Origin: Paulownia fortunei
Taxonomy: Eukaryota; Streptophyta; Magnoliopsida; Lamiales; Paulowniaceae
Assembly: GCA_019321725.1 (NCBI GenBank)
Contig: CM033121.1
Span: 6,076,001 to 6,140,000 of the forward strand
DNA: 64,000 nucleotides
Direction: 5' to 3'
Position numbers and translations under genes: made by a program. Shown piece after piece: positions 1 through 10,984 of the stretch. The notes under the pieces are model-generated. The model ran no database searches, was not told where the DNA came from, and saw only the letters and a list, made by a program, of their open reading frames with translations. The first letter of the stretch is position 1; every line of letters begins with the position of its first letter.

Positions 1-969
1 CGATACTATCTTCTTTATAGACAAACTACACATTTATTAGCTATAGTGTAATCATAGCCATGACCTCTAAATAAAAGGCTGAATACTACACCAAATGCAG
101 GCAATAAATATAAGAAACTCCCTATTTGTATCAAAAACTGTCATAAAAAGTCGATTGTCCTATTGAAAATGGTCGGGTTCACACGTTAGAAAACTTGGAT
201 TTTGATCTTAGCACTGAAGAACAACAATTTATCCATGTTGAAGCTTAAAATGATGTATGAAAAGAATCGACAACCCAAAGACAGAGTGGGAATATTCTAA
301 TCCAACTAAAGCTCAGGAGTAAAATTGCTCATTTTATGATGCTAAAATCCAGACAAAGAAAAAACTTTGTCAATCATTCCAAACCAACTTGGGAACAATA
401 TGTATCAGCACAAAACAAAAGAAAGAAAAAAAGAAAAAATAAAATCAACAAACTAATAAAACAATTGAGTGAATAAAACTCCGTTTAATATAAATGAAAT
501 GTGAAAATTATGCCAAAAACTTCTAGTTCATCTTCTGCCCTGGTGAAGTCATTAATTAAAACCTCGAGAGTAGTAGAAACAACATAAATGTTAAGGACCT
601 TGTAAGCATCTTGATCAAATGCTGAAGTTCATAGGCAGAAAAATTAACAGCCAATAAATCTTTATCCCTGACCCAGACAATTTTTTTTTCCCTGATAGTT
701 TTCAGGAAATACACTATCTTTAAAAAATATACTATCAATCGAATAATTCCCACAATTTAAGAGCTGAGCTGAACTGCTGAGAGTTAGGTGCACAATATGC
801 CCTGACAACAACATAAAAACAAAAAACAAAAACTAAACAAACTGAATGAAAACAAAATAGTTTCACAAATAGAAAAAAAAAAAATTGGATACCAAATGTT
901 CTTGAATGGGAGATAAGATGTTTAAACCCAAGAAAAAATAATGAAAACAAGGTGCTTGTGTAAATGTAC

Positions 970-1260
970 CTTAGAGATAAATGGCCAGTTTTGCAAAGAT
1001 GAAGGAATGGGCCTAGAAATTTGAAGGGACCCCGAGCAGGAAATGGATAAAAATTGTATCTGATTATGATTCCACAGTAGGTTCAGAGGTTTTGGGCGGG
1101 GGTGGGGCGGCGGAGGGGGTTATGGGGTTGAGAGAGAGATACCTGTTAATCGGGTTAGCTAGAGTACATGTTCTTCTGTTTGGTTGTAATGACTGAGAGG
1201 AAAAATAGGAGTAACGGAAATGAAAATCATTTTCCTTTCTGCTCACAAATTATTCTCTCT
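970..1260 (-). other. Possible 5' exons of a minus-strand gene running off the left edge
   Basis: On the minus strand a transcript-like stretch ends at a good donor (AACAG|GTATCTC, boundary near 1143). It is followed by C-rich intron-like DNA and then a 43-nt candidate exon at 970-1012, bounded by TCTAG| and |GTACAT. No protein family is recognisable. An open frame of about 60 codons covers part of it but reads across the putative donor. The first 960 bases show no clear coding exon and could be intron or untranslated sequence. This rests on splice-like signals only. Confidence 0.25.
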
Positions 1261-1690
1261 CTGGAATTTAATTTAACTTCCATTTGTTTCCATAATAAAT
1301 AGGAAAATACTATAAAAATGAAAAATAGTTGACTATATTTTTCTTTTGTTGATTTGGATAATTCAAGTATATCTACCATAATTGCAATTTAGACCTAAAA
1401 ACAATGTCTTAACTATGCTCATTAGTTGATATCAGACTAAAAGATGCAACAATTTTTTGATACAAAATTTAATGTGGAGGTTCATTTTCTTTTCTTTTTC
1501 TTTTTTAAAAAGAAAAAATACAAGGCAATGATCCACAATTTGTGTATATCACTTAAATAATAGTATATAATATTTTACACCAAGGAGTCAAAGCAAGACT
1601 TAAAATAAAATAAAGAAAACTACTACTTTACAAAAATTATTTAAAATATCAAATAAACGCTAAACATAATAAAAAATCAACACGTGTAAA

Positions 1691-2035
1691 TCATAAATAT
1701 CTAAATGATAGGAGTTCTAATTGGTTCGTTGTGAGTAATCCAATAATAGTTATTGCAAAATTGTTGTTTTGTAAAGATCTGTAAGTATGAGTATTACAAG
1801 CTTTATTAGCCAAGAAGTCAACAATCGTGTTACCTAGAACTATGTATATGTGTAATGAATTAACTAAGTGATGCAAATTACTTCTTATGTCAACAAATAA
1901 TTGCCAGTGTGTCAAGTTTAATTCATAAATGTGTGATGCTAAATTTTTTATCAAATTATATTTTTTTATAAAGTCTACATAAATTCTGGTAGATGTATTA
2001 ATATAGTCCTGAAAATTAATAAAATTATTGTACAA
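1691..2035 (-). mobile_element. Decayed LINE-type RNase H domain fragment
   Basis: A 114-codon open frame on the minus strand has the layout of the C-terminal part of the RNase H domain (RVT_3 type) found in plant non-LTR elements and their derivatives. The motif HIYIVLGNTIVDFLANKAC corresponds to the conserved segment with an aspartate followed by a leucine-alanine-asparagine step. Further on, GLLTTNQLELLSFRY matches the usual tail in layout. The catalytic N-terminal part and the reverse transcriptase are absent. It is most likely a truncated remnant without function; the family is inferred from motif shape. Confidence 0.5.
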
Positions 2036-3379
2036 TGATTTTTTGATAATACATCATGCCCCTACGTAACATGTTATACCTCTAGAAGCACTATTGGTAT
2101 TAAATTTACACCAATTTTTCTCCAAATAACTTGCACTAAAGACACACAAATGTCTCATCACTTTCTCATACTCAAATTTAGGGCTATAAGCAAATTGAAC
2201 TAGGACCTAGCTCGATAAGTTAGTTTGTGAGGCTTGAGCTTGAGGTCAAAGCAAATGAATCAAGCTTCGCGTATTGACTTGTTTAAGATTCAATCGAGTT
2301 CGAGTTTAATTTTAAAATTAATTTTAATTTTTTTAAAAATTAGAAAAAATTAAATTTGAAGGGCAAGATGTCTCCTTCGTTACTATACTCAGTCATCGGG
2401 TACGTCTATGTAGCTTTCCTAATTTTTTTATTTATATATATATTTTTTGCATTGATGGTAATAATCGACGGTTCGTTGTATTTTACAATTTTGTTGTTCT
2501 CTTGGTTGTGCTTTTGCCTCTTATTAATAAAATATATTGAATTTAATTTTTAAAAGAAAGCCTCCACGTCTAAAGAAAAAAGAGTTGGGAAAATTATGAT
2601 TAATGAAGTTTTTAAATTATAAAATAAAACTCAATAACTTTTTAACTTATTAAGGAGAAGGGCAATACTTTTCAAATTATTAAAATGTCAATTTTAAAGT
2701 AGAATCTCGTTGATATTACTCAACTTCCATTATTAATTTTCAAGATGCATGTAGATTCCACAAGCAATCAATTTAATATGATTAACAATCAAATATATTT
2801 TAATTAATTTTTTATTTCCTACATGTTGCACGAGTACAATCCCGTTTAAAGTAATTATTTGTAAAAATAAAAATAAAATCTTATTCAGTATAGTTCTAAT
2901 TATCATAAATTTCTTCCAATACAAATTTTTCCACCATAGTAAAAGAGAAATTGCATTTTTTATTCTTTGCTAACAGAAAAAACATTGAATGAAAAACCAG
3001 TATATGTTAAAAACAAATAGCAAAGAGTAACATTAATATAATTTTTACATTAAAATTGATATTATAATAATTTGTACAGGTTTGCAATTCTTTATTTTTA
3101 ATTAGTAAAAAATATTATATTTTTTTATAATGTAGCAATTTCTAACTCCCTTAACTCTAATTTTCCCAAAAGATTTTTACTAGTCACAACCCTAACCCAT
3201 GTACCCCACCCCCTCACCCACCACCCCTCCCCCTCCCAAAAAAAAAAGAACATAAAAAACAAAAAAACCCAAAAAAAAAAAGAAAGAAAAAGAAACCTCC
3301 TCCTTACCCTGATAACCAAACAGATATTCTCTGCACAGTACTGAAAACCGCCCAAAATCGCAAATCCCCTCAAACCCTG
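2036..3379. other. AT-rich upstream region of the trihelix gene
   Basis: No gene is visible here. The stretch around 2200-2310 has the TCGAGTT/CAAGCTT-rich texture of a common dispersed plant repeat, and a similar texture recurs at 15900-16210. Positions 3190-3240 are strongly C-rich (CCCCACCC-type), just upstream of the GT-1-like gene, and probably belong to its promoter or 5' untranslated region. Confidence 0.4.
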
Positions 3380-3442
3380 AAAACGAAAAAAAGAAAAAGA
3401 AAAAGAAAAGAGAAAAAAGAAAAAGAAAAAGAAAAAAAAACC
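3380..3442 (+). repeat. (GAAAAA)n purine tract in the 5' UTR of the GT-1-like gene
   Basis: A run of GAAAAA/GAAAAG units ends immediately before the ATG at 3443. Such purine-rich microsatellites are common in plant 5' untranslated regions. Its length is likely to vary between alleles. Confidence 0.7.
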
Positions 3443-6400
3443 ATGTACATGTCTGAAAAACCCCAACATCAAGAAGAATCCGCCATAGATTTCTACATCA
3501 GCAAAGAACCTGCACACCAAAACAACATGATGATCCAACTGCCCCCTCAACCCCACCATCTCACCGACGGCGGCGGCGGCGGCGCCACCACCAGCGGCGG
3601 AGATGACCCCGCCACCACCGCCGCCAACCATAATTCATCCAACCCACCATCGTCTTCTGCTCCAAAGAAACGGGCTGAGACATGGGTTCAAGAAGAAACC
3701 CGGGCCCTTATCTCTCTCCGCAAAGAAATAGATTTGCTGTTCAACACTTCAAAATCTAACAAACATTTGTGGGACAACATATCCTTGAAAATGAGGGAAA
3801 AGGGGTTTGATAGATCCCCAACAATGTGTACTGACAAGTGGAGGAATTTGTTGAAAGAGTACAAGAAAGCTAAGCATAATAATCAAGATGGAAATGGGAA
3901 TGGCTCTGCTAAGATGAATTATTACAAGGACATTGAGGAGATTTTGAGGGAGAGGAGCAAAAATGGGCCTAGTTGGAAGAATTCTGCTGCTGCTGGTGGG
4001 GTTCTAAAGTTGATTCCTTTATGCAGTTTGCTGATAAAGGTTTGAATTTTTATTTTTTTCCTTTTTCTTGGTGTTAAATATTTTTGGTGTTACTGTTCTT
4101 TGGTGTGCATGGAAGACGGTTTTGTCTGATTTTTTGGGTTGTGTTATTTGATTATTCTGCTTAGGAAAGTTGATTCCTGGATGCAGTTTGCTTATGGAGA
4201 TAGGGATTTTATTTTTTCTTTTGGTGTTTATTTGTTGTTGTGGTTACTGGTGAGCAAATGTGGGAAATGCGGAGGCATGGAAGTGAGTTTCATTTGATCT
4301 TTTTGCTGTGTGATTTAAGCTCTTCTGGTTTTGAAGGTTGTTCTGATATGTCGTTTTCTGATGATGGGTGCAGCAGAAATTGGTTTTTCTGCCCTCATTT
4401 GGGGCTGTTGTTTGGTTTTATGAGGATTGAATGGAAACTTCATGGGTTTTTGCTCAGTTTGGGTGTTTCTTTCTGTTATACAAAGGATTTTGTTCTGTCC
4501 CTTATCTTAATTTCTTTCTGCAGTTTTCTCCTAGGATATATTTAGTTATATGATCCCCTCCCTTCTCCCCTTTTGGATTTTATGGGAAAAAAGGAAGGGG
4601 AAGGAAAAAAGGTTTGGATTGCTGAACTGCGTCATAGGTGCTGTTCTGGATATTAGTTCTGTTGTGTTGACAGGGATTGATGAACTGAGTTGTGGATTTT
4701 ATGCATGTGTGTTCTTGAGTAAGGTGTATGCATAAACATGCTTATGTGCTTTTGGGTCTTATTTTGTTGGCGAGAAATCAGGAAAATTTCAGCATTGGAT
4801 GACTGAGTTGATTTTGTTTGTTTAATATTTAATGTTCTTTCATAAAATCATGCAGTTTCGCATTACTTGGAACAATGGAAATGGATATGGAAGAGATATT
4901 GAACATCTTTTGTGTGTGTTTTATTCTTCCAGAAGTATTGCCAAATAGGGATAAAGGATGAAGGATTGTGTAGTCTCCTTACATCTTAGTGATTCCCCAT
5001 CTCCTAATCTTGTCAGATTATTAAATTAGTGCTCTTGATATTGGCCTATTCTACATTCTTGCCTTACATGCCCATTGAACTTTATATGTTTAAGACTTCA
5101 AGTAGATGATTAACATGTTAAATGTTTCCCATATTCTACATATTGCATTAACTTCTGAATTCTATTTGCCCTCTGCAGGTATTGATGACGCCAGTCTTAC
5201 TTTTGGACCTGTGGAAGGTATGTTTACCAGTCATAAGATCTTTACATGCTTTTAGATTTGATAACTTGCTCTTACTAAAATTGTCGTCCTAGCAGCAGCC
5301 ACTTGTGTATTGGATCGTATAACTATTAATTTTCAGCTTGGGAAGTCATTAATTATAAATAATATAACCAGTGAAGTTCTACATGCTTGATTTTGCAATA
5401 AATTTTGTTTTCTTCCTGCAGTTTTGTCGCACAAGTTAATGTTTTGGTGATGCTTGTATCATTTTGTTGGATTTTAGCTTTGCTACCTTTACTTTATCGC
5501 CATTGCATATGTGATTTAATTAAGTATCAATTGCCTAGTGCTCTTCACGTGTTTATCTAATTTAATGAGGTAAGAAATGTCTGCCCTTTCCTTGCTCTTT
5601 TGACCCAAGATTTTGACCTCCGTGAAAAAAATGAAAAAACTGACCGACTATGCAAGAGAGAGGAGGGAGATTTAATTATCGACTTTCTCATTGTCTTCCG
5701 TTAAGATGTCTGATGAGTGCTGACACCAATTCGCCGCCTTGAATTCCCAACTCCAATCTCCATACTCATTATGCTAAATTCGGTGCTGAAGAGTGTGGGG
5801 CATTTTTGCGGAAACAGATGGAAAAATGAGAAAAATGGAAAGAAGTTATTTGAAGAAAATGGGAAAAGCTGCAAAAAGTAGAGGATCTAAGATCATCCTA
5901 TGAGAAATCTATTTCTAATTTTTAGTGTCAAATCAAGATTAAAGAATATCTATGTGTGTCATTGAAGGAATCCAGTGTAGACAATTATCCTTTCACACCA
6001 GGAGCATAGGTTTGAAAGATTTTAAAGAATCCTCTGACTTAATGTCATCTGCTCTACAAGTGACTTGTGAATGAGTTTTTGACAGAACTCATCTTTTAGT
6101 TGATATATACTCAAAAGTTGCATAGAACACAAACTTCATTGTGGGCTCTTGTTTTCATTTAACTGTTTACATGCCCTCTTTGATGTTTATATTTTCCAAC
6201 ATTGTAAACGGGAATTCAAGTGCATTAATGGTGGTAGTATTTGATGAGAGACAACTTTAATTTCATTATCAGTCTACCAGTGCTGTATGCAATTCCCTAC
6301 TATGTACTTCAAGCCCTTATAATTTTCCTTCATTTGTTAAATTGAGTTGCTGCAATATCATGATCATGATAGGAATCAGAAATTGTCCTTTACTAATCCA

Positions 6401-7871
6401 GTTTGTGTTGCAAATTCATTCCCTTGCTTGTATCTGTCCATGGCTACCTGTGAAACCATCTGTCCTTCCAAGTATACCATCATATTTGCTCACATCTTCA
6501 TCGGTTGGATAAGGGCTTCTACTTGTGGGCTGGAAGTGGAGAAAAGGTTTCTTAAAAAGTTATATATGTAGCTATATGGATAGTCATTTAATTCATGGGG
6601 AGGGATAATGACTTGATCGTCTAATTTCCATTCCTGAATGTATAATGTATAAAACATGAACCTACAGAAAAATCGTGAATGTCTAAAATTCTATGATGCA
6701 AAATTGGTATGACTCAGCGCTCTTATGAACTCATTTTATCATGTTCTAGTGTAAATATTTATCTATTTATTTAGGTTTATTCTCTGAATGAAATTCAAAC
6801 ATTCTCTGTACCAATGAGGACCATAATGATCGAATGTATGTTAATAACCTCGGTATGCAGCTAATGGCAGATCAACTCTCAATTTAGAAAGACGTTTGGA
6901 TCACGAGGGGCATCCTCTTGCCATCACTGCAGCTGATGCTGTTGGAGCAAGTGGAGCTTCTCCTTGGAATTGGAGAGAGACTCCTGGAAATGGTTGGTCC
7001 ATTAATGTTTACATTATGAATTTAGTTCTATTATGTGATATAGCTTTTAAAAGTGCTTCATCTTGTAAGATGTGTTTCAATTAGTGAATGGATCTCTGGG
7101 CAATTTATTTAACTTTTGATCAGCTGTTTGGTGAAATCATATAAATTTAAAAGCTATTTATATTTAGTTTAGATGTCTTATTTGCCGAGTATTATGCCAA
7201 TTTTAGCAGGTGAACACAGTAACACATATGATGGAAGGGTAATAACAGTAAAATTGGGGGACTACACAAAGAGAATAGGGATCGATGGCACTGCAGATGC
7301 TATCAAGGAAGCCATCAAATCTGCTTTCCGGTTAAGGACAAAGCGTGCATTCTGGTTGGAAGATGAAGATAATGTTGTTCGAACACTTGACAGAGACATG
7401 CCTCTGGGAAACTATACTCTTCATGTTGATGAAGGTAGAGTAGTGCACAATGCAAATCATTAGTTGACTTACATAAGGATGATGGCAGTTTGAAGTTCCC
7501 TTTGTCATGTTTCTGACCTACAATATTATTGTGGTGAAAAATTGTGAAAGGCATGGTAGCATAGAGACTTAGAAGCACCATTTCATGGGGATGATCAATT
7601 GGATTTATATAAAATGTTAAGTAGAAATTGGTTTTAGTTAGCTTGAAAATGACAATCCTGATTTGCAGGCCTGACAATAAAAGTTTATTGCTACGAGGAG
7701 TCAGAGCACTTGCCAGTACACACAGAGGACAAAACCTTTTATACAGAAGATGATTTTCGTGACTTTCTCTCCCGCCGTTGCTGGAATTGTTTGAGAGAGT
7801 ACAATGGGTTCCGGAATATTGATAGTATGGATGAGCTCTGCCCTGGAGCTATATATCGTGGTGTCAATTGA
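3443..7871 (+). CDS. GT-1: GT-1-type trihelix transcription factor (apparent frameshift in exon 1)
   Basis: DNA-binding trihelix factor of the GT-1 class, which binds GT elements of light-regulated promoters in the nucleus. Exons: 3443-4039, 5179-5217, 6861-6992, 7210-7434, 7669-7871. Exon 1 holds a variable Q/H/G-rich N-terminus and the trihelix ([16 protein letters not shown] through [19 protein letters not shown] to [14 protein letters not shown], residues ~75-170). Exons 3-5 encode the conserved C-terminal part ([37 protein letters not shown], ending GAIYRGVN). The frame of the trihelix does not reach the frame of [12 protein letters not shown] at the exon-1 end: one base is missing between them, most simply in the G run 3998-4001. 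Adding one base gives 1197 nt, 398 aa, the expected family length. As written, translation stops after about 220 aa. All splice sites are GT-AG. Confidence 0.9.
4006..4260 (+). repeat. Diverged ~160-bp tandem duplication over the exon 1/intron 1 boundary
   Basis: The end of exon 1 (AAAGTTGATTCCT..ATGCAGTTTGCT from 4006) recurs 160 bp later at 4166 inside intron 1, and the flanking T-rich, TTGGTGTT-containing intron sequence repeats with it. The second copy would encode [11 protein letters not shown] instead of [12 protein letters not shown]. Its GATAAAG|GT donor has become TATGGAG|AT, so it lacks the donor of the first copy. Confidence 0.7.
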
Positions 7872-8253
7872 GGGCATTCTGGTTTTAACTTTCCTTATCG
7901 ATTATGAAATAAATTTTCATCACTTGCCACAAGTTCATGTGATACAAGTTCTGTAATTTATTCAGCATGATCCTGCTCAAGTGACCGTTTTTTGAAGTGG
8001 GAATGCTTTGTAATGAAATGTGGAGCTAGTTCTTTTGTACAAAATGCACCCCTGAAACTTATGCATGTATATATCAAATTTTGTTGAGTGCTATATAGAT
8101 TCTGCTCTCACTTTCTGTAGACTAATTGCTGTCCTTAAATTTCCAAACATTGGGAATCCAGATCATGGCTTTTTTGCCTTTTCCTTGTGTTCAATCGTTT
8201 GCTGGAACAGCATGGCCGTAACGCAGGAAATTGATTATGTAAATGTATGAATT
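7872..8253 (+). other. 3' UTR and downstream region of the GT-1-like gene
   Basis: Sequence after the stop codon is T-rich with AATAAA-like signals (GAAATAAATT near 7907 and TAATGAAATG near 8012) and no coding signal. It probably holds the polyadenylation site. Confidence 0.45.
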
Positions 8254-8449
8254 GTACCAGTGGATATCAGACAGAAAACGATGACCATGACCCAGGAAAA
8301 ATGAGTTTTCAAGAACTTGTTCAATCATTTGCAGCTCCCCGTTTTCCACATGTACCAGTTGATATCAGACAGAAAACGATGGCCATGACCCAGGGAAAAC
8401 GAGTTTTCAAGAACTTGTTCAATCATTTGCAGCTCCCCGTTTTCCACAG
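8254..8449. repeat. 98-bp tandem direct repeat, two near-identical copies
   Basis: Copy 1 starts GTACCAGTGGATATCAGACA at 8254 and copy 2 starts GTACCAGTTGATATCAGACA at 8352. They differ at only a handful of positions over 98 bp, so the duplication looks recent. It lies between the convergent 3' ends of the GT-1-like gene and MAD2. An open frame crosses it, but I recognise no protein in it. Confidence 0.85.
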
Positions 8450-8518
8450 AGACGGATAGACATGTTTTCGTAAATATGGTCCATCCTATTAAATTGAGAA
8501 TTAGGCTGCAGAATTTGC

Positions 8519-8885
8519 CCTTGTATCAAAATGAATGCAATTTCGCCATCTGAGTGTATTAGGAATCAGCTTAGAGTCACTATCAAGAAAAAGATTCATT
8601 GGATAAAAAATGTCAAGCATTATAAAAAGTTGGTAAGTACTTTTTATCTTTTTCCCTGCTACTATAGGATCACTGATGATAGGGCTGCGATAAGAGAAAT
8701 AGGCAGTGAGGGCAGTGCTTTTGTCTTATTCTTTGTTTAAGTCCTGAGTTCACTAACAGTAAGAGTTTGGCCCCCAAATGTACTCAAAACTCTTTTACTT
8801 ATCAGAGATTTGCCATATAATTCTGAGAAACAGAGGGAAAAAGGTTAATGCATCAACAATAGCAGCTGATGAAGCACGTATGTAT
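8519..8885 (-). pseudogene. Partial, decayed duplicate of MAD2 pieces
   Basis: Positions 8519-8590 match the plus-strand sequence over MAD2 exon 6 at 9243-9310: they share ATCAAAA.GAATGCAATTTC, CCATCTG and AATCAGCTTAG, with scattered substitutions and small indels. Positions 8849-8875 (AACAATAGCAGCTGAT) match the start of MAD2 exon 1 at 10299-10314. Order and orientation agree with the intact gene downstream, but the middle exons are not recognisable. It is a broken tandem copy and is not expected to make protein. Confidence 0.55.
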
Positions 8886-9097
8886 ACCATCATCACAAGT
8901 AATGGAAAAAATATTCAAACTTTTGCCATTGCAACATTATCAAACGTACATGAATCATAGAGCTAATACACAATGTGAATCAATGATTCACAAGAGCCAC
9001 CATGGTTCTGGTGTTTGGCACTTGAATTGCAAAATGTGAATCAAATGATTGATTCTTTTAATATTCAAAGGGGAGAGAGCATCGAAAGCTGCAGAGT

Positions 9098-10358
9098 TTA
9101 TGGCTCGTCCCACTCATCATTCTTGTATGATACCAGAGTGTCAACCTTGTGAATCTGCAGTCCGAGACAAAACCCCACACATCAGATTACTTAAAAAGCT
9201 TACTAGAATTTTTTCCCAACAGAATTGAGTTGAAGAATTTTTACCTTGGTATCAAAAGAATGCAATTTCACCATCTGTGGGTTAGCAATCAGCTTAGGGT
9301 CGCTCTCAATCCAAGTAAAAGGGAATGCACAATCTTTGTCAGTGTACGCTAAAACATCAAATACACCTACAGTGAACACCAACCAAATCAAACTATATTA
9401 TATTATTGGTCAAGAAAAACATAAATCCACAAAATCCCAATTATATTACTATTGTCTAAATTACATTCATGACTCTTACAGGGTTCATCAAGGCATGGCA
9501 AGTATGTAATGCTGGATGCTATCTGCCTCATTATTGCCTGAATTTCTCTCATAATTTCTTTATCACTCTTCTCCCTCGAAATTCTGAACATCAAATTCCA
9601 TTTCAGAAAACATGCTAGCCACAAAAAGAATTTCACAATCCAAAGAAACCGATTCAAATTTCATATACGAAGATCATATTACCCCTTTTCAACGACCTCA
9701 CTGTCCATCTCAATACTGAAATTCCACCTCTCTAAAACCTCACCAGTTGCTTTGCTCATGATCACCAGCACTACCCTCTGTAGCTTCCCAGCTTCCAGCC
9801 ACTCTACAGAAAATTCATCAAAAGAACTCATTTAATAAACTCTTAAAGCTCCAACTACCAAATATGCATCCCATCTAATTTTAAAACAGAACTGCATATG
9901 AGAGAAACTGAAAATTACCAGAAAGCTGAGAAGTTAAATTTGAAATGAAGGATTTGACCCCTTCATCTTGAGTAAGCAACATTGGAAGCCCATATTTCTT
10001 GACTCTTGAAAAACTTTCTTCTGGATAAACTCCACGATTGTACAATATACTATAACAAAAATTTCTCAATCAAAATTCTCTCTCTCACCCCACAAGTTAC
10101 ACAAATTTAAAGAATTGAAAAATTCAAGATAAATGAAATCATAGATTCTTACCTGTTTGCTGCATAACCTGAAAAGGGGTTTCCATAAAACACATAAATT
10201 AGTCAAGATTCTTCAAGACAACCCACAATATATAATAATTTATTATATATATATATATATAAGAAAAAAAGAAAAGAGCGCATACCAAAGAATTCACTAA
10301 CAATAGCGGCTGATCCTCGCAGAGTGATTATGTCTTTTGTGGCAGTTTTTGAAGCCAT
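9098..10358 (-). CDS. MAD2: Mitotic spindle checkpoint protein MAD2
   Basis: HORMA-domain protein that monitors kinetochore attachment and, with CDC20 and the BUBR1/MAD3 family, inhibits the anaphase-promoting complex. Coding exons in transcript order: 10286-10358, 10153-10168, 9919-10049, 9683-9803, 9480-9583, 9245-9366, 9098-9154. They sum to 624 nt, 207 aa, the usual plant length. Visible landmarks: MASKTATKDIITLRGSAAIV at the N-terminus, YPEESFSRVKKYGLPML, EWLEAGKLQRVVLVIMSKAT, SREKSDKEIMREIQAIMR, FTWIESDPKLIANPQMVKLH, and the C-terminal safety-belt end VSYKNDEWDEP. Exon 2 is only 16 nt. All introns have GT-AG ends. It is convergent with the GT-1-like gene. Confidence 0.95.
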
Positions 10359-10610
10359 ATTTTTTCTCTTTGAATCTTGAATTCTATCACCAAAATCTAG
10401 AGGTAACTGAAAATTAGGGCGAAAGGGGTTGAGATTAGTTCGGTGAATTTTTTATAAGAATAAATTTGATGAATGTATCTCGAAATTATGAAGATAGATA
10501 AATTAGGGTTTTGACGGAAATGCAACGGCTATTTTTGCATAGTTTTTTGGTTCGTGGAGTTTGAAGGCAACGGTCCAATTATTTTTTAAATTTGCTACTT
10601 TTAACGGTTC
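10359..10610 (-). promoter_or_regulatory. MAD2 upstream region with MSA cores, telo-box and E2F-like site
   Basis: Within 250 bp upstream of the MAD2 ATG lie three AACGG cores on the plus strand (10524-10528, 10569-10573, 10603-10607), the core of the M-phase-specific activator element bound by three-repeat MYB (MYB3R) factors. There is also a TTAGGGTTTT telo-box (10503-10512). GGGCGAAA at 10427-10434, read on the gene strand as TTTCGCCC, fits the E2F consensus. This set suits a G2/M-expressed checkpoint gene. Function is inferred from motifs only. Confidence 0.5.
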
Positions 10611-10984
10611 GGAAACCACTTCAAAAACTTATATCTATCTATAACTATAGTTATTATTTCTTTCTTGAGCAACAATTTTTTTTTAAAAAAAAAGTGCTGC
10701 GCAAATTATTTTTTAAATTTAAAAGAGATCATGAAATGGTGGAAGTTTGGAACAATCCCTAACCGTTTATTAAAACGAAATAGTAAATTATTTGACAACG
10801 GTACATGTGATGTGACCTATAACAATATTTTTTTTAATAAAATCTAAATTTTAAAATCTCTTAAATCTTTTATAAAAGCAATAATTTTGGTTGCAGATAT
10901 AAATGAAAATCATTAAAAACTCGTATAATTGTTTGTGTCGAACTAAGTAAATTATATAAAATCATCATTTTCCAAATCAAAATG

